NCBI RefSeq assembly: GCF_030463535.1
Contig: NC_132893.1
Span: 35,646,844-35,710,843 of the forward strand
Length of the DNA: 64,000 nucleotides
Origin: Salminus brasiliensis
Taxonomy: Eukaryota; Chordata; Actinopteri; Characiformes; Bryconidae
Reading direction: 5' to 3'
Part shown: piece by piece, positions 56,844-64,000 of the stretch
Layout: every line of letters begins with the position of its first letter
How positions within the stretch are numbered: position 1 is the first letter of the stretch
Notes under the pieces: model-generated
What the model was told of the DNA's origin: nothing
What the model saw: only the letters and a program-made list of their open reading frames with translations
Database searches by the model: none
Translations under genes and position numbers: made by a program

Positions 56844-58981
56844 CCTAAATTATGTTCTTTACACAAAAAAACAAAAACAGAAGAAAAAGAAAGCCCTAAC
56901 AAACCTCCTTGGCTTCTGGTGACTTCAGCAGCTCAGGGTCCAGAACCTTGATGTTGAGGTCAGCAAAGTCTTCTCTGAACTTGGTGTAGATCATGTCGTC
57001 AGATTTCGTCAGTTTAAGAAATTTTGGGTCTACGGAGGAAATGAGCTGAAACACAAAATAAAAAAAAAATAAATACCTTACTTCACCCCGGCCACTTTAT
57101 CAGAAACCCCTCTCTTATAGCTCCACCTTGCTGGTGTTCAGCTGGATGCTGCAGATCATCTGTTGATGCAGTGTGACCTTTATCATGCTTGTGCCAGCAC
57201 CACACACACTGCCGTGAACACCACCACGTCAGAACGGACCACCACCCCAAAGATATCTGGATAACAAGCATGGCCCTGTGGTCAGCAACTGACCAGTAAT
57301 GAACAGGGTGGAGTGGGCTGCAAGAGCTGGGCAACAGTCAGTAACTGTACACAGATAGTGGAACTACAATGCAGGGGTTTCCAATAAAGTGGCCAGTGAG
57401 TGAAAGCACAAGGTAGGGGTTTCTAATAAAGTGGCCAGTGAGTGGAAGCAAAAGGTAGGGGTTTCCAATAAAGTGGCCAGTGAGTGAAAGCACAAGGGAG
57501 GGGTTTCCAATAAAGTGGCCAGTGAGTGGAAGCAAAAGGTAGGGGTTTCTAATAAAGTGGCCAGTGAGTGAAAGCACAAGGTAGGGGTTTCTAATAAAGT
57601 GGCCAGTGAGTGGAAGCAAAAGGTAGGGGTTTCCAATAAAGTGGCCAGTGAGTGGAAGCAAAAGGTAGGGGTTTCTAATAAAGTGGCCAGTGTGCGGAAG
57701 ATAAAGGTAGGGGTTTCCAATAAAGTGGCCAGTGAGTGCAAGCAAAAGGTACAGGTTTCCAATAAAGTGGCCAGTGAGTGGAAGCAAAAGATAGGGGTTT
57801 CCAATAAAGTCGCCGGTCAGTGCAAGCAAAAGGTAGGGGTTTCCAATAAAGCGGCCAGTGAGAGGAAGCACAAGGTGGGTGTTTCTAATAAAATTGCCAG
57901 TGATTGAAAGCAAACGCTGGATGTTTCCAATAAAGTGGCCAGTCAGGGGTTTCTAATAAAGTGGACGGTGAGTCATGAGGTCATTCCAGGCATGGCTGCG
58001 TGTATCTAAACTCCTTACATTGAAGTAAACCTCTGCGTGGTTGTAGGCCTTCATAGCCCACATCACCTCCAGCTGAGCCTGAATAAGCAGAGACATGAAG
58101 ATCAAACAGCAAGTCTCTAATTTAAGAGAAAAATTCACAATTAACTAATTAACTAATTAGACCAAGTCGAAACTGATCAGAGACACACTCACGTCGTTGC
58201 CGTAGGCCTCTGCTGGGAGGGAGAGCGCATGCGCCGCAGCCGCCGCTCCTTCCACACCCTGAGAATCAGATCATTCAGCAATTATTAGTCTTAATTATTA
58301 ATAATTATTATTAATTAATTAATCAGATTAAGGGAGTCACTATACGCCAGATTTACGCCACTGTGCTGAAACTCGTTTAGCCATTAGTTTTCACACTGCA
58401 GCACAAATTAGATTTACATTTTTATACAGAAAAACAATCTGAAATATATGAAACATCTTATATAGCTATAATCTCCCAATAAATAATCCCACCTAAATAT
58501 ACTGTATATAAACACACACGCATGTACTTTGTTTATGAGGTTTAATTTTCAATAATAAATAAATAAAAGTCTGCATTACAACTGCATTACTTAAGCCTAC
58601 TTATTTAAGTAGATGTGAGAATATATTTAACTATATTTACACCTAAAATCTGAGAATATGATCTGACTGAATGTGAGGTGGCCTTTAAAAAGGGCTCCAG
58701 TGTTTTCCCTCATATTTAATATCTCAGTAAAGCTGGAGATGCTAAACCCTAAAACTTTCTCCTGCTGTAGTTAAACAGGTCTGATCTTAATCATTCAGTT
58801 CAGATCTGCTTTCTTTTCCATTTCTAAACCTGTGAAATTAATCAAATATTGATATTTTATTATTGATCGATGGTGAAAACACTGGCTGAGATGCACTAAA
58901 GATCGAGATACGCGGTTTATGATGTACAAACTTCTCAAAATATGAATCTAGAAGAGAGAAAGAGCAGCAGATAGAATAAAC

Positions 58982-59017
<36 letters not shown>

Positions 59018-59256
59018 GGATTTTCAGGGTTTTCAGGGCTGAAGCCACATGTTCCTCCACATGCTTCACAACAACCTGCACGACTCGACTCGAAAAGAAA
59101 GGTTTTTTAGGAATTTTTTTTTTTTTTATCTGATGTTTAGTGTCTCAGACTCGCCGTCCTGCTGCTACTCGCACTGATATCGATTTTAACAGAATAATAA
59201 AAATAATAATAATAATAATTTCATACCAGAGACGCAAGAACATCCCCAGTGTCCAT
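55908..59256 (-). CDS. pbdc1: PBDC1 (polysaccharide biosynthesis domain-containing 1), complete, 6 exons, 173 aa
   Basis: Small cytosolic protein of the PBDC1/YPL225W family; the yeast member is reported as a ribosome-associated chaperone for eEF1A (family knowledge, role here inferred). Minus-strand coding exons: 59256-59227 (MDTGDVLASL), 58258-58193, 58078-58019, 57045-56905, 56692-56581 and 56020-55908, ending TAG at 55910-55908. Diagnostic stretches are AHALSLPAEAYGND, VMWAMKAYNHAEVYFN, LISSVDPKFLKLTK, KWRPFCNHFEHLVEDFNYGTLL, DYTEENTIF and TRIQFFAVEIARNREGYN. All junctions are GT-AG and in phase, total 522 bp. The tail after NREGYN is short and basic (KAKQQKKERC), so the long acidic tail of the mammalian protein is absent. 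Exon 1 is only ten codons and is the least certain part: it was chosen because it has an ATG, a gtatga donor, the right phase and a DVLASLG context. Introns 3, 4 and 5 are filled with repeats. Confidence 0.93.
56072..56520. mobile_element. M2-family element, complete ends, in pbdc1 intron 5
   Basis: Ends atcagccagaacattaagac and ggttttaatgtaatggctga are inverted repeats. It makes up most of intron 5 (56021-56580). Confidence 0.85.
56704..56842. repeat. (TA)n(CA)n compound microsatellite filling pbdc1 intron 4
   Basis: Alternating TA and CA runs begin 12 bases past the exon 5 edge and occupy most of the 212-bp intron. Confidence 0.96.
57080..57960. mobile_element. Terminal-inverted-repeat element with its right end amplified into a 42-bp array
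   Basis: The left end cggccactttatcagaaacc and right end ggtttctaataaagtggcc are inverted repeats. The right end plus a short spacer (agtgagtggaagcaaaaggt) is repeated about 14 times at 57375-57960. It lies in pbdc1 intron 3. A remnant of the same family lies near 8340-8370. Confidence 0.88.
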
Positions 59257-59449
59257 GTTGATGCCTTGTAGGACCCGGATGTGAATCGTGCCCTAGGTCT
59301 TAAAGGGCCAGCTGCGTGTTTCTGGGCGCGTCCCAGTATCCTGTTCACTAACACACACACTGCCTCCTCAGGCAGGGACCTAAGGTACTGAGTCATGTCT
59401 GAAAGTTTATATGTTATATTAAGACAAGTTTTTTCTTTAACCCATCCAT

Positions 59450-59455
59450 GCAGTG

Positions 59456-59491
<36 letters not shown>

Positions 59492-59645
59492 AGTGAAACA
59501 CAGTGGGCAGTGAGCACACATGCCCAGAGCGGTGGGCAGCCATTGCTGCAGCTCCCGGGAAGCAGAGAGAGGGTGAAAGGCCTTGCTCGAGGGCCCAACA
59601 GTGGCAGTTTGCAGTTTGCCAAGCCCGGGTATCGAACCCACTGCC
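59450..59645 (-). mobile_element. tRNA-derived SINE, truncated, with CA tract
   Basis: Matches the 31.0-kb SINE from the tail to just past box B (cccgggtatcgaaccca); the box-A end is missing. Confidence 0.8.
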
Positions 59646-59984
59646 CACTATTAAATTAATTGATGGGCCCATCAAAAGATATTACACTGGCCCCCACAAC
59701 TCTTAACAATTCTGCCAAAAAATACTCCATTAATACATTTTTAGGGGCCCTGTCAGTCACAGGCCCTTAGATCCGTCCTAACGTTCCCCCCATATGGTGT
59801 CCCTGCTTGTCTGAAGAGAGAAAAGCAACATGGCAGAAGTAAGCAGCGGTCCGTACCAATGTAAGTTATTAACTATTATTGTTCCTTAATCTTTTATTTC
59901 TGATTAGAAATGATCCGCACTCTGTCAAGTGATTTTAATTACTTTAATTACTACGCCACCAGCTTTTTGGTTTACAACTATATA

Positions 59985-60063
59985 GATCAGCTATATAGAT
60001 CAGCTATATAGATCAGCTATATAGATCAGCAATATAGATCAGCTATATAGATCAGCTATATAG
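59985..60063. repeat. 13-bp tandem repeat (agctatatagatc)
   Basis: Six near-perfect units. Confidence 0.95.
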
Positions 60064-60084
60064 ACAACAAATACAATCATTAAA

Positions 60085-60545
60085 GATACTCCTTTATTAG
60101 TCCCACAGACCATAGAAATTATAGAAGTCAATAGAACAATGCAGCACATTGATCTTTACTTGCACATGGGGGGAAATGGAAGAATATTACACATTGTAAA
60201 TTATTATTAATATCATAATAATAAGGATCTCCTTATTTCCTGTATGTGTGTAATAGCACAGGCAGCAAGGCGTCAAGGCAGCTGCCTTCAGTTTCGGACA
60301 CAGCCTAGACAGTGCACTCCAGTCAGAACACAGGCTCCTGTGTTCCTGCCAGTATTCAGTGTTGATACTGTATATCAGCACACTAGAGAGTGCATTCTAG
60401 GAAAAGCTGGTGCACTTCTCAAAGCTATGATTAGCAGTGAAGTTTTGAAAAATGACAAAATGATAGTTCTTATTTATTATTACAGTATAGATGGATAGAT
60501 ACTTTATTGATCCGGATGGAAATGTAGCAGCCAGTAGCAGTTACA
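60085..60545. mobile_element. Two LINE-tail-like fragments
   Basis: gatactcctttattagtccc and gatactttattgatccggat plus aaatgtagcagcc resemble the common 3' ends of fish non-LTR elements. Similar tails lie near 11570 and 38580. Short and uncertain. Confidence 0.45.
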
Positions 60546-61129
60546 CAATACAGCACAGTAATCTAATACAATAATATAAAAAAAGAAGTAGTCCAAATAT
60601 AACTATTAACTATACGTTATAAATAATACGTTATAAATAATTCACTATAAATAAATAATACCGTAACCTATAGATAACCTATAACATCTCTATACTGGTG
60701 ACCACTAGTGTGTATAAGTGTTGTTAAAATGCCTATTTGCCCCTGAAAGACTCTAAAAGTGCTCTCTCCTGGACTGAGAGTGCAGGCTGCAGCCTGGCCT
60801 GGTCTGCAGTGCTGTAATGGCGCCCTCTTGTGGCGAGAAGCGGATCTGCTCTCCTTATTAAAGCATTAATATTAATATCAGTAAGGTGGAGATATCAACA
60901 CTAACAGCACTAGCAGCTGTTGGAGGAAATTGCAGCATTGCATTGGGAGAATATCAGCATTTAAAGCCGTTGTTTACTGTTTTATTTGTAAACATATGAA
61001 ATATATATATTTAGAAGCGTGCATTTTTAATATACATACGAAACAAACGTTTGTAGCATCGCGATATGCAATGGGAACATCATTAAAAAATAGTAATAAT
61101 AATAATAATACTAATAATAATGTTGGGGG

Positions 61130-61620
61130 ATGACTCGTCCTTTAAGGCGTCGTGCTGTTCCTCCAGCGCCCTGCAGCGGCTCTCAGGCGGACCTGCAGCC
61201 GAGCTCCGGGAGGACAGCAGAGGAGCGCGCGACCGGCCTCCCTCACACGCAGCCAGGTGAGCTCGAGCCTGATGTTTTGTGTTCGCGTTCAGTTTATTAA
61301 GCAGGTGCACATCAGGACCAGCCCATAATAACACGCCAAACATCTGGGCTTCGTATGCGTCGGTGTCGCACGCGCGCGCGAGAGGGAGCGTTTATGCTAA
61401 TGCGCGCTCTACTAAAACCGTAAGATCATATTTTGCTGTATTTTGGGTTTATTACGGTATTAAATATCGTCTCGTGCTGAACTGCTCGAGACGCTCGAGC
61501 TGCGTGTTTCAGACATCTGCTGTTTTATGCGTTATTATAACGCAGTGTGGAGGCGCGTGCTGCACAGGCCGGTAACCTTCAGCGCGAGCGTCACGTCCAG
61601 ATCAAAAGGCGCGTCCTAGA
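61130..61620. promoter_or_regulatory. CpG-rich patch, possible promoter/first exon
   Basis: Dense CpG (gcgcgcgaccgg, cgcacgcgcgcgcg, cgagacgctcgagc) in otherwise AT-rich DNA. On the plus strand cacgcagccag is followed by a good donor gtgagc at 61256. This could be the 5' non-coding exon of a gene extending right. No product can be named. Confidence 0.4.
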
Positions 61621-61652
61621 TAAGCTAGCCCGCGTTTGTTTATTTGTTTATT

Positions 61653-61659
<7 letters not shown>

Positions 61660-61702
<43 letters not shown>
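61660..61702. repeat. (TG)n microsatellite
   Basis: About 21 TG units. Confidence 0.96.
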
Positions 61703-61703
<1 letters not shown>

Positions 61704-61761
61704 TGGTGCGTTTACTGTGAAGCTGCTTCTCCCTGAACATCTGTAAACACTTGATGACTTA

Positions 61762-62608
61762 AAGGGGAATTCCACCAGATGTGTGAAAATGCTCTGCAGA
61801 GTTCAGCCTTCAGGAGGAACACATCCAGAAGGAGTTCAGTGTGAAACTGAGCTTCACTGTAGAGAAACTTACCAGTTTAGATTTCCTTACAGTGGAGGCG
61901 AATGGAACCAGACATCGGTCGCCATGACTACAACACAGATACATCCCATGATGTATCTCCTATCCAAACCCACCAGTGCAGCTACACGAGTCTCCTGAGT
62001 TTTATATGGAACGATGATGATGATGATGATGATGATGAAGGTAAAATAGTGAATAGAGAATCTGAACTAATGCAGTTCTCTTTAGGGACTACTTTCTATA
62101 GCCGCACTACACCCTGCAGCATGTATCCCTCCACCATTTTAATGATCTGGTTCTAAAAGCAGGTTCTAGAGCCGAACTCTTCTCAGAACTCTGGTAGAAC
62201 CGTGTCTCAGGCATCAGGCAGCGTCTTCATCACCATTAGGTGAAGAACTTTCTGTGAGGAGCTTTTATTATTAGAGCTTCAGACGTCTGCTTCCCTTCAC
62301 CTCCACTGTAGAACCACAGCTCTGCCTGGGGGAGCTTATCTAGAACCTCCACTGTAGAACCACAGCTCTGACTGGGGGAGCTTATCTAGAACCTCCACTG
62401 TAGAACTGCAGCTCTGACTGGGGGAGCTTATCTAGAACCTCCACTGTAGAACTGCAGCTCTGACTGGGGGAGCTTATCTAGAACCTCCACTGTAGAACTG
62501 CAGCTCTGACCGGGTCAGTGTGCTTCACACCAAACCCAGACTCTGAATTATTTAGTATCAGTTTCATTAGATGCTGAAATTTTGAACATTTGGTGGAGTC
62601 CCCTGTAG
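61762..62608 (+). mobile_element. M3 element, complete ends, about five 46-bp units
   Basis: Begins aaaggggaattccaccagat and ends atttggtggagtcccctg, imperfect inverted repeats. It has the same body as the 10.0-kb copy, and the ctgactgggggagcttatct unit is repeated about five times at 62290-62510. Confidence 0.87.
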
Positions 62609-63074
62609 TGCTGTTGTGTCTGTGGCCCCTCAGATTAAGACTGTAGTGTAATGGATGAACGCAGCTGTGTGTTCCTGTAGAGAGCGACAGGAAGCCGCTG
62701 TTAGCGTGAGGAATGTGTCGGTGCTGATGCAGGCTTTGTTATTGTTGGTAGTCTTGGTTTTGGATTGGTGTCTTATGTAAATGATAACATCATGATACTG
62801 AGAGATATTACACTGTGAGAGCTGGTGGCATGGTTTATTATCTTCACATTGTTTTTTATTTATCCGTTTTAGTTTCAATTCATTATTTTATTTATAGTTT
62901 TTTTATATTTATTGCATAAACTAAGCATTTAGTGCCAGTATGCAATAAAACTGTGCTGAACACACACATCAGGATACCTGCTGTTATCACTCTTGATATT
63001 AGTATCTCTTATTTCATGTGTTAATATTGACATAAAACCATTAGATTTCATGAAAATATGGTATTTCTAGATTT

Positions 63075-63252
63075 GTTTTGCTGAATACAATCAAATCCTC
63101 ACAGCAATGTTCCTCCGAATTCTAATAGAAAGCCCTTCTCTGGACAGTAGAGACAATCACTCCAACAAAAGCAGGATCAGCTCTTTTAATCCCCTTGATT
63201 TCAGAAGACAATCAATATGCAAGTGTCCCAATACTTTTGTCCGCATAGTGTA
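63075..63252 (+). mobile_element. M1 element, 3' part
   Basis: gctgaatacaatcaaatcct to gtcccaatacttttgtccgc, ending atagtgta. Confidence 0.78.
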
Positions 63253-63890
63253 TGTAATTGTAATCACTGATCTCTGAGCCCCGATTCAGTCGATCAGCCG
63301 AGACGTGTTCGGTATCGGACGTGAGCTTCTTTGGTTCCCAACAGGAGATGCTAGGCTAACGTAGCTAACAAACACTGATCTTAGACTGTCACCAATTTAC
63401 TCATCTCTGTAGACACGCCCCCAAAGCCGTCTATCTCTCAGCCCGTCTCTCAGAGCTCCTCCAGATCTTCATCAGCTGGTAGATGGATGAGGTTTAGGAG
63501 ACGGCGGGACTTACTTTAGTCTAGAAACCCAAACAGAACCAGAACCACAGAGCTGAGGAACGCTGGAGGAACCAGAACCACCTTCACCTCAGCGCAGTGT
63601 GTGTATCACTCCGCCCACTGCGCTCCGGTTAAAGTAGTTTACGTAGCTTTTCGGTGGATTTGTGAAGGTTTTGGGGGCGTGTGTTTACAGTTCAGTGTTT
63701 GTTAGCCACGTTAGCCTAGCATCTCCTGTTGTGAATTAAAGAAGCTCAGGTCCGATACCGAACACGTCTTGGCTGATCCACCGAATCCAGGATCAGAGAT
63801 CAATCGTGTTCCATTGATTTTACATTGAACTGCTCCTTTAAGTCTGTTCTGATTGGCTCTCAGAGCTGAAGTCCTGAAGCATGTGCTCAT

Positions 63891-63891
<1 letters not shown>

Positions 63892-63934
<43 letters not shown>
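63892..63934. repeat. (TG)n microsatellite
   Basis: About 20 TG units. Confidence 0.96.
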
Positions 63935-63937
<3 letters not shown>

Positions 63938-64000
63938 CTGCTGAAGGAGCTGCACTGCATTAGAGATGTGATCAGTGGGACGCTAATCTGATTGGTCAGA

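Larger units (their letters stand above)
59257..64000. other. Region right of pbdc1, no firm gene
   Basis: SINE, LINE-tail-like, satellite and M3/M1 elements, plus a CpG-rich patch at 61.13-61.62 kb. The pbdc1 5'UTR and promoter should lie just above 59256. No coding exon with recognisable homology was seen on either strand. Confidence 0.6.

Noticed and set aside
57338-57913. Frame of 191 codons with repeated LTGHFIGNPYLLLP
   Set aside because: Product of the 42-bp transposon-end array (14 codons per unit), not a leucine-rich protein.
1-64000. A previously undescribed multi-gene system
   Set aside because: Both strands were read for clustered unknown genes. Only three known vertebrate genes and repeats can be supported; the unusual features are in splicing and repeat structure.

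Overview
The window is nuclear DNA of a teleost fish. The genes are split into many small exons with vertebrate splice signals. The introns are full of CA/TG microsatellites, minisatellites and teleost-type repeats (tRNA-derived SINEs, short terminal-inverted-repeat elements, LINE and Tc1 remnants). I cannot place it below teleost from sequence alone.

Three protein genes can be read exon by exon. (1) A Dok-family adaptor, probably dok2, lies on the minus strand. Its first three exons are at 10786-3791 and the rest lies beyond the left edge. (2) A complete xpo7 (exportin-7, RanBP16) lies on the plus strand, with 28 coding exons from 15330 to 50014. Every splice phase agrees, the protein is 1087 residues with no break, and a polyA signal sits at 52697. 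(3) A complete pbdc1 lies on the minus strand, with six coding exons from 59256 down to 55908 and 173 residues. dok2 and xpo7 are head to head about 4.5 kb apart, as in the human 8p21 region. xpo7 and pbdc1 converge tail to tail. The genes do not form a pathway: Dok2 is a signalling adaptor at the membrane, XPO7 a RanGTP-dependent nuclear transport receptor, and PBDC1 a small cytosolic protein related to the yeast eEF1A chaperone Ypl225w/Chp1.

Layout: 1-3790 dok2 intron 3 with repeats; 3791-10786 dok2 exons 3-1; 10787-15329 repeat-rich intergenic DNA; 15330-50014 xpo7 coding span, with a 9.8-kb first intron; 50015 to about 52720 xpo7 3'UTR; about 52.7-55.9 kb intergenic with a 75-bp repeat array; 55908-59256 pbdc1; 59257-64000 no firm gene, but a CpG-rich patch at 61.1-61.4 kb and more repeats.

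I found no new gene system. The points most worth a second look are as follows. xpo7 has two U12-type (minor spliceosome) introns, one of them AT-AC. A recent 3.0-kb-distant duplication put part of xpo7 exon 25 and its intron into intron 22. Near-identical direct repeats flank xpo7 exon 6. Four xpo7 splice acceptors sit at the end of long TG tracts. Several minisatellites are clearly amplified pieces of transposable elements and recur at separate loci. A near-perfect 48-bp inverted repeat lies in intron 5. All calls come from reading the sequence; no database search was run.
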